64,000 nucleotides of DNA, taken from Parachlorella kessleri (taxonomy: Eukaryota > Chlorophyta > Trebouxiophyceae > Chlorellales > Chlorellaceae). Within the stretch, counting starts at the first letter, position 1, and the number at the start of each line of letters is the position of its first letter. Positions 1 to 13,993 of the stretch are shown here, in pieces. The stretch spans positions 1 through 64,000 of the forward strand of contig BBXU01000026.1 in the NCBI GenBank assembly GCA_001598975.1, written 5' to 3'. Under the pieces are notes generated by a model. It saw nothing but the letters and a program-made list of their open reading frames with translations. It was not told the origin of the DNA and did not search any database. The position numbers and the translations under genes are program-made.

Positions 1-349
1 CAAGGCGATTTAGCAAGGCGCCTATTTGAACACTTTTCGTGCCTTGGCAATTAGTAGAATTCCCAAGGCCACTACTTAAAAACCTCAAATGGCATCAATC
101 ACCCCGCGCATAATTTACTGGCAGTACGTTTGTCACTCTAGAGCAGTACAACATGCGTGAACTTGACCTTGCAAGGCCACGTGCTCTCGCACGGTTTTCT
201 CTGAGACTCAGCTGCTGCAACCTCGCAAACTTAGTGCTCGCTTTCACTCACGGCAGTTTCTCAACACGTAACTTTTACTCGCCCTCCACCAGCCCTTTGT
301 CAAGCACCTCCCTCCTGGCTTGGCTTCTGGCCTGAACTGCTAGGCCGCA
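1..349. other. Upstream region of RAB2, no gene seen
   Basis: No convincing coding exon is visible here. It should hold the promoter and 5' UTR of the RAB2 gene that starts at 350. A short ATG-started reading frame from 153 overlaps this leader but has no recognisable product. Confidence 0.4.
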
Positions 350-2179
<1,830 letters not shown>

Positions 2180-3267
2180 CACCAGGGACGGGCTGGCTGG
2201 CCTCCTGGCAGGGTGTGCTGTCTTAGTACCCTTGTTGATTTTGATGGTGATTGTAGAAGCCTGTGAGTCCGCTCATGCTGTGCAAGGGATGTTGTGGGTG
2301 GCATGTGAGCTCTTTGTAGATTTGAGCCGAGGCGACTGCGCTTGACGGTTTACTTTTCTTCCAGCTTCTTGTCAGTGTGGGATGCGTGATGGAAATATGG
2401 ATTGCTTATGGCGTGTGGTTAAAGATCGGACACATGTACACATAATGTAATAGGTCTTGACAGTGATGGTAGCTAGTGAAGGCAAAGGTGCTGGGGGTGG
2501 GAGTCGGGATCTTGGCAAGTTAAACTTGGCTGCACTCACATCTGCAGTCTTCATGTTGCAGGCTGCTTTCTCTTGCTGCAGCCTGCTGATACGAAAAGAA
2601 TATAACCGAGTATGTCAGAGCTTGTGCACACAATTCTGTATACAGCCTCCATCATTCAGCTTAGTCGATATAGCGTGTGTATGAATGGCTGGAGACTGTG
2701 TACTATTTCCTCATGTACCAATCATCACGTTACATGCTCTTCCGCACCACCACCAGCTTGACATGCCTAGGCTGGGGTTTCTTAGGTCAGTGTAACAGAG
2801 CGTAGCAAAGCAGTCAAAATCTGTCTAGCAAGAAGGAGCATGTACTTCAAGATATATCAGCAAATCTGAGATTCGAAGGCATGGGAGCAAAATCAAATTA
2901 AAAGAAGCAATGACATGTTCCGAAGGTTGTACACACTCTTAACAGCAACTGACCCATCCAAACCCCCCAGCTTTTACCAGCTTGCTCTCAACCAACAGAA
3001 AGCAACAACAGCAACCACACACGGTCAGGCAGAGAATGTGTCAGTATCAATACACGCACCTCCACTTGTCTAAACACCATCCAAGCCATACCCAACAGAT
3101 TCACAAATCACCCTCGTACAACAGCAGGACGGCAAAAGCCTGCATCCACAGTCAGCAAGCTGCACATCTTCCTTAACCCAGCATCACAGGCCCCTGACAA
3201 ACCAAGGGTCTGCCCAGGGCACAGCCAGAGAGACATTCTTTCTACAGGGCTGCAGGGCCCAGGCAGC
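2180..3267. other. Convergent intergenic region RAB2/GME
   Basis: This holds the 3' UTRs of RAB2 (+) and GME (-), which converge here. No coding exon is supported. A reverse-strand TGTAA at 2730-2734 could be the poly(A) signal of GME. Confidence 0.4.
2446..2450 (+). other. TGTAA poly(A) signal candidate for RAB2
   Basis: A TGTAA pentamer, the common chlorophyte polyadenylation signal, lies about 270 nt past the RAB2 stop codon. Other copies of the pentamer could be used instead. Confidence 0.4.
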
Positions 3268-6240
3268 TCACGCCGCTTGCTCCGCGGTGGCGTCAAAGCC
3301 CTCGGCGCCGTCGGCTTGCCGCAGCGTGCCCAGCGCCTTGGGCGCGCAGGTGCCCACCACCATGGACTTGGCGTAGCTGGATAGGTCCTTGCCCCCCTTC
3401 TGCCCCACCTCCCTCTCCAGCTCCTCCTGCAGCAGCAGGGGTAAGCAACACCACCAAGGTTAGGCGAGTAGCAGCATGGCAGCGCAATGGATTGGTTGGA
3501 ACGAAGATGGCACATCGACGAACAATCTGAAGCCCCCAAGGCAACCCACAGGTTCTCCACAGAAAAAAAAACAGCTGGAAGGAGTAACTCTGGCATGACT
3601 ACCCCTCACCCCAAGCTGCATGCAAACTCCAGCTGTGCAATGCACGCAGTGCAGATGACGCACCACCACCACCCATGCACTTTCACCACCCCCGACTTCT
3701 GACCCTTGCAACCTTCCAAGCGCAAGTCCAGCTTCAGCGAGCTCCACCCAAACAAGCTCCACCCAAGCAGACGGCCCCCCCAGGACCCCCACGCGCTCAC
3801 CTTGATCCAGAAGTAGGTGATGCGCAGGCCATCCACCAGGCGAATGGTTGGCTCCCAGCCCAGCCTCTCCCGGATGAGCGCGTTGTCAGAGTTGCGGCCG
3901 CGCACGCCCTCGGGGCCGGGGATGTGCTTGATGGGCCGCGGGTTGGCATCAAAGCTCATCACCATCTCCATCATCTCGTTCATGCTCACCTGCAGGCACA
4001 GTAGGAGCAACCAAACATTAGTTGAACATTCCAGCCTTGCTTAACCAAATCAACTTGGCTGGGATGTCTAGCAATTGGGAAGAGTTACTAAGCTAGGCCA
4101 CTACCATTTGACTCCCAGGTTGACACCACGCAAGTTACACACGCTGGCAGCGCAAAGACCCCACCCCCCGGCACTCGCCATCTCGCTGCTGCCCAGATTG
4201 AGCGGCTGCCTGAAGTCGCTCTTGGTGATCCTCAGGATGCCCTCCACGCAGTCATCAATGAACGTGAACGACCGCGTCTGCTTGCCATCACCCCACATCT
4301 CCACCTCCGTCTTGGCTGTCAACGCCTTGCGGCAGAAGGCGGCCGGCGCCTTCTCGCGGCCGCCCTTCCAGGTGCCGTAGGGGCCGTACACGTTGTGGAA
4401 GCGCGCGATGCGGCACGCCATTCCAAAGTCCTTCTCATAGTGCATGCACAGCTCCTCAGTCACCAGTTTCTCCAGGCCATACGCATCCTGGGGCTGCAGG
4501 GACAAGGGGATTTCTATCCGTCAGTGCAGAGCAGGGAGGTTGGGGGCTTGGGCTGCCAGTTTGTTCATGCCCAGGGGAGCCTCTACCTGACGGAGCACAG
4601 GGAGCACCACTTGGTACAGTTGCCAGGTATACACCCTGCCGACTTGGCAAGGCAAGATGCAACCCCTACTCACACACACACGCTCTAGGTGACACAACTG
4701 GAGCTCAAGCGCAGAGGGGTGCAGAGCACCTCTTCCAATATCTCCCTTCCAGGCCTGTGTGCCCCCTCCTACTCACTCCCTCCCTGCACCACCCTCGCCC
4801 TTGCCCCACCTGTGCAGGCCAGGCCTGGTCCTCCTTGAGGCCACCACCCTCCAGCTCAGTCTCCAGCTGGCGGTACTCAGGGTAGATGCAAGCGCTAGAT
4901 GCGTAGAAGAATCTGCAGTCAGTCAGGAGCTTCCAGGTGAGAAGCTCTTAAGCTGCACACAAGCACCCACACAATTACAGCCAGCCATTCGACCTGAAGT
5001 GCTTCACTGGAACACAAAAATAGAGCAGCTGCTAGGGGTGGCCACACGAGTAAAGCTGGCGTAACCCATAGAGTCTAAGCTGGCTGCTCCATATGAGGAG
5101 TTTCAGGCACACTTACCGGCTGACATTGGCCAGGCGTGACGCCTCCAACATATTGAAGCTGATCATGGTGTTGTTGTACCTGCAAGCCCAATCCCAACAT
5201 CTATTCAGAAGAGCTTTAGAAGGTCAACCCTTGGAAGGCCCTCCTCATCAACAAGCCTGTGCAAAGCAAGTAGAGAGGGAGGCAGACGGGCAGGCAGGAG
5301 ATAATAGCCAGGCCACCAGGTATCCGGACTCTATGTCAGACGGACAAATGTTTGTAAGCGCACTGCCACACAAACTGCCAAGGGTTGGTCAGGCACACTC
5401 ACAGGATGACCGAGTGGTTGCTCTGGATGAAGCCCATGCCTCCCATGTCAGCTGCCAGGTTGAACACGTGATCGCAGCCCTGGACCAGCTTGGTGCAGTT
5501 GTCGTACACGCGCAGGTCGGCAAGGTGGAACTCATCGCAGAACACATCCTCCTGCACACGTCAGGCACAGGCAAGCAAAGTCAGGCAACACTGCATGCTG
5601 CACTATTTGTGATTGACTCAGGCTGGCCAATGCACTCTGGCAAACTCACAGCTGTCTTTTGTCAGCGGCAAACCGGCTGGGTGCAGCATGCATTCACGCA
5701 ATTCCATAGCTTAGTCAACTCCCACTGCAACACTCTGCAAGTAGAAAGCCGGATAGAATGCGCAACTGAGCTGTCCTGCCATCACAAAACACATTTCGAC
5801 TGGCGGCGCAAGCGCTCACCGGCATATGCTCGTTGCGCTTCCAGTCACATGCCACAATATAGTGACCCTCAGACTTCAGCCGCTTGGCAAGGTGGCTGCA
5901 AAACCAGAGAGGGTAAGTGAATACTGGTTAGCCACAGGAAATGTCAGCGCTTCAATGTGCAGCTAGCCCTTGTGGATTCAACTCTCACCTGGCGATGAAG
6001 CCGCCGGCGCCGGTGATGCAGATACGCAGCTTCTTCTCAGGCCAATACTGCAATCAACTCAGCAGAAAAGTACCCTCAGCATCCAAGCTTCTAGCAACGC
6101 GACCATGTAGATACATGTCCGCACCAGGCGTGGAGGGCCTAAAACGTTCTGTGTACACTTACAGGCTCGAAAGGATACTTTGCGAGCTTGCTGCTGGCGG
6201 TGTAGATTTCAGCCACCTTGGTGTTGTCGCCGACAGTCAT
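3268..6240 (-). CDS. GME: GDP-mannose 3,5-epimerase
   Basis: This enzyme epimerises GDP-D-mannose to GDP-L-galactose, feeding ascorbate synthesis and cell-wall galactose. Nine exons on the minus strand close in phase to 396 residues (plant enzymes are about 377): 6240-6163, 6047-5989, 5895-5820, 5551-5403, 5179-5117, 4912-4810, 4493-4179, 3989-3801 and 3426-3268. Visible features are the Rossmann loop GAGGFIAS, the YASSACIYPE segment with the catalytic Cys, the YGLEK motif (Tyr/Lys of the SDR site), the WKGGREKAPAAFCRKA substrate loop and the conserved GPEGVRGRNSDN stretch. The N-terminus (MTVGDNTKVAEIY) is not conserved, so the start is the first in-frame ATG of exon 1. The intron at 3990-4178 has a GC donor (ATG|GCGAGT). 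It is required because no GT donor keeps the conserved frame across EM|VSMNEM. Confidence 0.96.
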
Positions 6241-7334
6241 GGCTGCACAGTGGTGGCGAAAGTAAAGCTTGTTGGGACGACAGGAAAGCCAATAATCACG
6301 AAGAATAGCGATGCTGAGGGACGTGAGTGGCTTATTTATGCCATCCGCCGGAGAGTCCCCTTACCACCAGCCATTCTTGTTGCTCCCGCCTAAACTTGTG
6401 GTGAAAGAGCGTGGCGCCCTACGTAAAGTCCTGGAAAGGCTGATGCAACCAATCGTAGAACATACAAGAAGGGAGGATCCAATGCCAACGTAGATATGCC
6501 CGCGTTTTTGATCTTGCAACTTTCGAGACGGCTTCTCTCACGTCACAGCTCTCGTCATAAGTGACCCTCAAAGATGTGCGTTTGCCCTCCCCCCCGAAGG
6601 CTGACTCATGGCGACGGTGCATACCAGTATCTTGTAAAAATTCATAAGGCCTAAACACGGACTGCTTGCTCATGGGACTATCTGCCTAAGTTGCGTAGCC
6701 GAACACTAACAAGGGCTGACAAGCCTGTAAGACATCGTCTATACCCAGCTTAGTAGTAAGGGTGGCAGTTTCGGCTTTGCAGCAGGGACTTGGTGAGCAG
6801 CATGCGCTTGAAGTGAACATGGCAAGGTTTGCCACAGCAAGTCGCTGGAGGGATATGTCCACTGGAGTATCCAGATAGTAAGGCCAGAAATGGGTGCACG
6901 GAGCCTCAACCTGCACGATCCACAGCCGTTAGACAGCACTGGTGTTCATCCCTGCTGGACCAGTTGGGAGCAGCCGGACCCGGTTAATTTGAACAAGTGG
7001 TCACCAGAATGCGCTGCCATATGGGTGCTTGTTCAGCACAAGGAGCTATTGCAGAAGGCAAATCGGCTGCAACTGCACTAACATGAAGCTGCTTTGTAAG
7101 GTTGGTCCATGGGGCCGGATATGGTTAAACCTCGCCTCTGCACGGTCGGTCAGACCAACCACAAGCCCTCAACCTTTCTGTTTTACAATTTCAACTCTCC
7201 TGCCACACACAAAACACGCAGTAAAAAGCGTCATAACAACTAAGTCTAGTCTAGTATAATCTCTCCACTAAGGGATTAGACCCTTGGCACAGCAGGGCCG
7301 CATCTTACTATCATGGAAAAGTTCCGCCGCCCTA
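6241..7334. other. Intergenic, GME promoter and PES1 3' UTR
   Basis: Both neighbours are on the minus strand, so this region should hold the GME promoter on its left and the PES1 3' UTR on its right. I see no supported coding exon. Confidence 0.4.
7183..7187 (-). other. TGTAA poly(A) signal candidate for PES1
   Basis: TGTAA on the minus strand lies about 150 nt past the PES1 stop, a usual distance for chlorophyte 3' ends. Confidence 0.45.
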
Positions 7335-10300
7335 CTACTTCTTGAGCGCTTTAGCCTTGGCCTCCAGCTGCTCCACGCGCTGCCGCTTGGCCTCGCGCTG
7401 CCGTTGAAGCGACTGGTACAGCTTGCGCGTCTTGCGCGTCATCATAACGTCCTTGAGCGCGGCAGCATCGTCCGTGGTCGAGGCTTGCTGCTGCTGCTGC
7501 TGCTGCCGCCGCCGCCGCTTGCCCCCCGGCTGCTGCTGATGCTGCTGGTGCTGGGCCTCGGCTTCCTCAGCAATTGAGCCTCCTGTTGCCTCCGGCTCCT
7601 CTTCCTCGCCCGAGCTGTCGCTTCCAGCCTCAGCGTCGCCTGGTTTGGAAGCCTGCACTTGAAACCGGTAGACTTGGGTGCCACATGCCGCCCTTCGGAT
7701 CTGGCAGGCCTTGTCGCTCACAACGTATTCTGCCCACCAATGGCTTCCAACTGCAGCCTCTGCCCAACCACCCTTGAAGCACAGCACCCAGCACCCTAAG
7801 TATACGGCCACCTGGCCACCTGCCGTAAAGGACCTCCTAAAGAACCCTGCCAAAGAGCACCGTCTTAATGCAGCTGCGAAGCAGAGCCAAGTCAAGGCAC
7901 CGTATTCCCAAACTGGCGACCGAGTTGCGGCAAATTTCCCCCACGCAAGCCAAGAGCGAAGTGCAGGTTGATCCAAACTGGCCATTTCAGACCCAGGTTG
8001 GCAGGAACCCATTTTGGCACCCTTACCGCAACAGTATCTAAAACACAACTTGCACAATGCACCCAGCCCAGCACAGCGTTCAGCACCCCATGCAGGCCAC
8101 GCCCCGCCGCTTGGTGTCGCCTGGCTCCCTCCTTACACCTCCCGCCGCACCTGGAGCTCCTTGGCAAGCTCAGCTGCGTACCGCCGCTCTGCTGCCGCCA
8201 GCTCGTCTGATTCTTGACCACCCTCGCCGCCGTCGCGGCCCTCTGCCCCCTCGCCGCCTTCCTCACCTCCCAGGAAAGAGCCCTCTATGAGGGCGCCGGC
8301 GCGGCGCTTGCGGGCCGCCCTGGCAGCCTCCTGCATGGGGGGTCGCGGACAAGCCAGGGACAATGTGAGAACGTCATTTGGGAGCCTGGAAGAGCGACAG
8401 ACAACAGCAAAGGCAGCGGCTGGAAGGCAAGCAGGATGCCGCGCTGTTGACGGAGTAGCAGTTGCATGGGTGGGCGGCAGGAGCTAGGAGGCAGAAGCGG
8501 GAAGCGTGCGCAGGTGCGCGCTTCAGAGGCAGCCCCAAGCCAGCTGCAAGGCCGGGTGGGCGGGATCTAGGGAGGGCAAGCAGATTGCCACAATTACTCT
8601 CCCATAGCAGCCGTCTGAACCCACCCACACGAGCAAGCACCCTACTTGTGCCTGGCATGTCAGGTGGCACACAGCAACACAAAGCCACCTGCCCAGACAT
8701 GTGCCGCCGTGTCTATACAAGCAGCCCACCAGCTGGGGTGGGCAGCTTCAGCGCCTACCTGTAGCTGCTTGAGCTGCTGGCCATACTCGGGCATGTACCC
8801 CTCCTCCTCCTCCACCACAAAGGGGGACAGGTGTGGAGGCGGCGCCCTGCGCCAGCCCAGGAGAAAGCAACGGCAGTCAGGCGCTGAGCAGCTAGCCACA
8901 GTACCACACCATTGCCTACTTGCTATGGTACCCTTAGCAAGTAGGCAATGGTGATGCACATATGTCCAAGGGTTCCATGTCGTGGTACTCTGATAGTCAA
9001 CCTTGCGATGCGACCCGGCCAGGCCTGCTGGGGTGGGTCTGTTGGCCCGCAAGTAGGCCTTGTTGGGAGGGGGGCTACCCCACCACGTCACACCAAGCGC
9101 CACAGCCCAGGCCTTGACAGACAAGCTCGTCCAGAAACCCAGCATATCTACCCTCCGGCGGGTCCACCACGCGGGGCTTGCCTAGGCGGGGGGCTACTTG
9201 CCTGCCGGGGGCGTAGAGTTGCGGCTTGACTAGCACCCGGAAGTTGGCCGAGTCGAAGGCCCACTGCGGCTGCACGTACTCGCGAGACGTAAAGCGGCGG
9301 GCCTGGTTGGGGCGATCCACCACCTGCACCATGGAGGGAAATGGCATTGAAATGGCATTGAAATTTGCCAGTGTTTCCACAGAACCATCTTAAGTGGCAG
9401 TTTCTTTTGCTAAAAAAAAGGAGCCTGGAATGGTACTGGCCAATGCCATCGGCAGGCAGGAATGAAGCGCCTAGGCGCCGCATTAGCCCGGGGCACCGAG
9501 CAGCGGTCTGCGGCCAAGGTCAAGGCGTGCGCTGCTGAAAAGAGCCTCATAGAAATCCGCTAGTTGTAAGCAGCATGTGTCCCTGGCAAGGCCAAAGCCT
9601 GCCAGGCTCAGTGTGTGTAACATGGAAGCATCACCGGCTCCTGGCTGAACACTTGTTCAACACCCCCCTTACTCCAAACCACCACCTGCAGACCAGAGAA
9701 GGGTACAGCTGCCCCGAAGCCTCATTGAGCTGGGTAGGTTCAGCACCCGCTGGCAGCCACAGCTGGGCGCCAGGTCAGTGTGTGTAACAAGTTTAAATCA
9801 TCGGCTTTTGCTTCGTTTGCTTCATTGCTCAACATCCCCGTTTCTTCCCCCCACCAGATGTGCACAAGAAAAGGGTACAGCAGCCCCAAAGCCTCATTGA
9901 GCTGGGATAACTCATCAATCGCTGGCAGCCACAGCTGGGCGCCAGGTCAGTGTGTGTAACAAGTTGAAATCACCGGCTTCCGTCTCACACCCAGGCAGCT
10001 GGGGCTAAGCAAGGCAGGTGCTACAAACATAGAATGTCTATGGGTCTGGCGGCTCAGGATTGTGATTTAGCTTCCGCAGCAGGCCGGAGCCTTTTCGGTT
10101 GAACTATGCATGTGCCATCACGGCCGCGATGCCATCTCCAATATTCACTAGCCCCCAAACAATTCTGACTGCATAGAATCCTGTCAGCCCAGTATACCCG
10201 TACCTCCTCTCTGACCGCAGGACCTGCCACCCTAAATAAAATGCTAGCCGCCCTTCACCTCCCAGCCCATGCAATGCCTCTTCCTTCCTCACCCACGGCC

Positions 10301-13300
10301 ATGGTATGCAGCAACATCCCCTCACACCACGCCTACATCACTCCTCCTCACACACAACCTGTCCAGCATTCCAAAGCCGCCCTGGAGGAGCAGATGGATG
10401 CCACCTGGCGTGCAAGCGCGAGCCAGGCAGCAAGGGCGCCCACCTGGTGTGTGATGCCCTCAAACGCCTCCTCATGCGGTGAGCCCTCGCCGTCCCAGGC
10501 CGCCTCGCCGCCAAAGGCGCGGATCACAAACAGCAGCTGCTCGCGCGGCACCTCCCGCCCCAGGAAGAACACCAGCCCCTGCAGGCGAGCGGGCAAAGAC
10601 GCGAGCCACACAGGTCGGTTGCAGGAGCCAGTTGATGCCCGACACCGAAAGGCTATCAATAGCCAGGAGCAGCAAGGCCGAGCCTGGTGGACCCACTACA
10701 AGGCAACAAAAGGAAGCCTGGACACTGACCTGCACCTTGTGCTGCGGCCCCGGGGCTGCAGCTGTGGTCAGGTCTGCCTGCCACGCCCCCTCCGCCTGTC
10801 GGCCCGCATAACTCTCATAATCAGCCAGGACCCCGAGCAGCAATCTGCGGTTGTCAGCACGAGCCCTGCGACCCAGCCAACCCCAGGCGTCGCAATCCCA
10901 CTTCAGCCCACCTTAAAGAGCGAGGCGCAGACCGCCGCATCGTCGTCCGCATCCACATCCGCTGCCCCGCCCACCAGCTCAGCGGCCGCATCAGCGCCTG
11001 CTCCCGCCGCCGCATTTTGCGCCGCGGGTGCTGCTGCTGCTGCTGCCGCGGGCGCGGGCAGGCCTATGTCGGCATCTTCGGGGTCAGAGGCAGGGCCACC
11101 CTCGTCTTCACCCGCCTCATCCTCGCTTGCATCGTCCTGCACACGACAGACACACCGGGAGCTCTAAGGCACCACAGACCGTGGAGTGGCGCCACGTGTC
11201 CACACCAAGAACATCCACAGCGTCCTGAAGCTCAGCTGCCTTCAGTTTGGATTTCCCAAGTGCACTTGCTGACACTGCTGACAGGAAACCCAGGACTGTG
11301 CCCCCTTCGCTTAAATCACCAAGAGCTTCTGAAGCTGGCCCAACTGCCAGGCCGCCACCACAGGACTGGCCGCTACACATCCAGGTGCCCATTCACACCG
11401 TGTTAGCACAGCAGGCGCAAACCCTGGGTACTGGCATCGCGGCCCAGCCGTGCAGCAAGTACACCCACAGCAAGCACACCCACCTCCTCCTCCTCCTCCT
11501 CCTCGTCCTCATCGTCGCTGGCTCCCTCCTCCCCAGAGTCAATCTCCACGACCTCCTCCTCCTCCTCCTCCTCACTCTCACCAGCCTCCTCGCTGTGGCC
11601 TGCCCCAGGCCGGACCTCCTCATCCCCAGCACCCCCGGCCGCCGCCGCTGCCTTGGCGCCACCGCCGCTGCCGCGCCGCCGCTCACCGCGTATCTCCTGC
11701 TCCAGCTGTCTCACCTTGTCAGACAGGCTGGCCAGCCGCTGCTGCGCCTCGCTGCTCACCCCCCGCTCGGCACCGGCCTCCTCTGCAGCAACCCCCGCGG
11801 CAGCCGGACTCTCAAACTGCCCTTGCTGCTGCTGCTGCTGGGTGCCCGCTGCAAGGTCTTTCATGACGGCTGCAAGGCCAGCTGCTGCCTGCTCCAGCTT
11901 GGGGTCAAGCACGGGCGGGTAGCGAAGCCCCCGGGAGTGGTACAGCTTGAAGTTCACAAACTGCAGATTCATGGGGGCAGGGGGAGGGAAGGACAGCCAT
12001 GGGTACGTCATGATACAATTAGACCTTCCTAGGTGGTGGGCTGGCCGGCGGCCGGCATGATCAGCCAAGGTCTTTTCGGCCTGCCTGCCGCACTGCATGG
12101 ACCAGCGAGCGGGTGCAGTGCTGACCCTGAACACACAAACGCCCATGGGAGGGTTTTGAATCCACGAGGAAAGCCGCCTGCCCACTGTTTCTGCTTGAAA
12201 CTCCCCCTCTGCCACTCTCACGAGACCCCCACCCCCTGCCCGCCTCACCTGGACCAGCGTTGTGTAGAATTCCAAAAAAGTGAGCATGACGCGGTAGTCC
12301 ACATCCGTGGGCAGTACCTGTGACAGCTGGTGGGGCACCAGCCACGTCACCGCCTGGCCCAGCACCTCGGCCTGGTAGTAGTACCTGCACGTCCCCGCAG
12401 CCGTGGCAACACCAGGGTCACGCCGGACTCTTTCAGCTCGTCAGGGCAGGTGAGGTGGCAAGCGTGCGCGTGTGCAGGGTGGTAGTGGTAGTGGTGGGGG
12501 AGTCCTGGACTGCAATGAGCCAGCTGAGGTAAAGAACCACCTCCTGCCAACCTAGAGGGCAGTCAGTACATGCAGAACAAGGACACCCCTGACAGGGGTG
12601 AGAGCCCCAAGGTCCAGAGCAAGCTCAACAGCCGGTTGGCCGCCAGGGATGGCCAAACCTCCCAAAACACATACCCCTTGACCGACACGAAGACAACTTA
12701 CCCCTTGACCGACACGAAGACCTTGCGCAGCGCGTGTGCCCGCACCACCCACGCCTGCCACTCCAGTGCCAGGCGCCGCGCAGTGTGGACCTGGGCAGCG
12801 GGGATGCCGTGCGCCTTCTCCGCCGGCAGCACCGCAAAGAGGTGCAGCATGGTCAGCGGGTCGTCCAGGTCGCGCAGAGCGTCAACAAAGGAGGGGTACC
12901 TGGGCACAGCAGGACGGCGGACAGGTGGCTTGCAAGTCGAGCGCGCGTTGGGCCTGCCGCAGAGTAGGCCGGCTCCGTCCTGACGTGAGAACACCCAGCA
13001 GAGCTCCCAGGCAGCGCCATGGTGTGCACGAGCCCTGCACTAGCTGTAGGTCCAGGCCAGGGCAGCCGCAATGCAGCCTATACGAAACAATCGCTGCTGG
13101 CTGCCCACAGCGGGACGGGGGTTGCGGATGCAGCACGAGCACGCACCTCTCGCGGACCAGGTGGTCCAGCCTGTAAGTGGGCCGCCGCTCAGCCAGCCGC
13201 TGGGCCAGGTCTCGGTTCTTCTTGGCCCGGGCCTTGCGCACCTTCTTCTCGTACGCATAAAGCTCCCTGCTAGGCAAAGAGCACCAGCACGCTTATATTC

Positions 13301-13993
13301 CAAGCAACGCAGGCTCACAAAACAGCCTGCAAACGCAACTCGACTGGGCTACAACAACCATACCGGCCAGAAGCATTCGCACTCTTCAGGTGATGACAGG
13401 CTCTGCAGCAGGCCCTCTGCAGCAGGCCGAAACACGCCGCTGCTAGCCAACAAACATGCCATGGTGCTGTAGAGGGTGCATCCAGCCAGCCACGCCATGG
13501 GCGCCCACCTGATCTTCTTGAGCAGGGGCTCATGCAGCAGGTAGTTCACATCCTTGACGTGGTAGTAGGTCTTGTTCTGGCCCTGGACCTTCTTCTTGGG
13601 CTCACGAGGGTGGATGCCCTTCAGAATACACAGACGCCTGCAGACGACATGCCCTACTTCGCCTCCCAAGTGTGGACAGGCCTCTCGGCAAGCAGTGCAA
13701 ACTGCCCAGAGGCTGGGCGGTACTCTGGCCGCCTGGCTACGTGTTGCCTTGGTGCCGGCAAAGTGCCACACCTGAACTCGGCTAGCTTGAGCTGTAGCTT
13801 CTTGAGGGTCTGGTTTCTTGTCATGTACTGCACCGCATTTCCCTTCTGGCCCTGCACAAGTGATAGCAGCACGGCTTCAGCCGCCGTGCTCTCACTGCCT
13901 TGCCTTCAGAAGTCCCATCTTGCACGCTTGGTCAAAAAAAGCCGGGGTTTGGAGTAGCATGTCAATCACCTTCTTCTCCTTTGTGCCAGCCAT
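7335..13993 (-). CDS. PES1: Pescadillo homolog, 60S ribosome biogenesis
   Basis: Pescadillo is a nucleolar scaffold of the PeBoW complex needed for ITS2 processing and 60S assembly. Thirteen exons close in phase to 743 residues: 13993-13970, 13851-13772, 13637-13509, 13266-13147, 12899-12702, 12384-12249, 11960-11484, 11136-10912, 10578-10444, 9323-9202, 8846-8759, 8330-8151 and 7652-7335. The first exon encodes only MAGTKEKK and joins the conserved [11 protein letters not shown] start. The N-terminal pescadillo domain covers about residues 10-290. The BRCT domain lies at about 463-560 ([19 protein letters not shown], then VVDRPNQ and the WAFDS motif). The conserved C-terminal TRKTRKLYQ motif is present. 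A long acidic, Ala-rich insert (about 300-455) and a C-terminal polyQ run make it longer than the roughly 590-residue family norm. One intron (8847-9201) uses a GC donor, AG|GCAAGT. Confidence 0.95.
8907..8953. repeat. 18-bp perfect inverted repeat in a PES1 intron
   Basis: Arms at 8907-8924 and 8936-8953 are exact reverse complements separated by 11 nt, inside the GC-AG intron of PES1. The transcript can form an 18-bp hairpin on either strand. It could be a tiny foldback element, a structured intron feature or an snoRNA/miRNA-like stem; nothing decides between these. Confidence 0.85.
9554..10004. repeat. Dispersed repeat, copy A, in PES1 intron
   Basis: This roughly 450-bp stretch lies in the 1.1-kb intron between exons 9 and 10 of PES1 and is clearly related to 16298-16562. 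Shared blocks include GGCCAAAGCCTGCCAGGCTC, AGCCTCATTGAGCTGGGTAGG and CAGTGTGTGTAACAAGTTTA. Copy A also has an internal duplication: the block from AAGGGTACAG to AACAAGTT occurs at about 9700-9795 and again at about 9876-9967. No coding capacity or terminal repeats are evident. Confidence 0.8.
12672..12721. repeat. 27-bp tandem duplication over PES1 5' splice site
   Basis: A 23-bp identical block occurs at 12672-12694 and 12699-12721, offset by 27 bp. It covers the end of PES1 exon 5 and its donor, so a second donor-like copy (GGGTATGTG) lies 27 nt inside the intron. Using the second donor would put an in-frame TAA in the message. Confidence 0.85.

Noticed and set aside
5093..5920. 275-codon + strand open frame
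   Set aside because: It is antisense to GME exons and introns and shows no protein-like motifs.
10241..11167. 308-codon + strand open frame
   Set aside because: It is antisense to PES1 exons 8 and 9, whose minus-strand frame is conserved; the long frame is a by-product of GC-rich codons.
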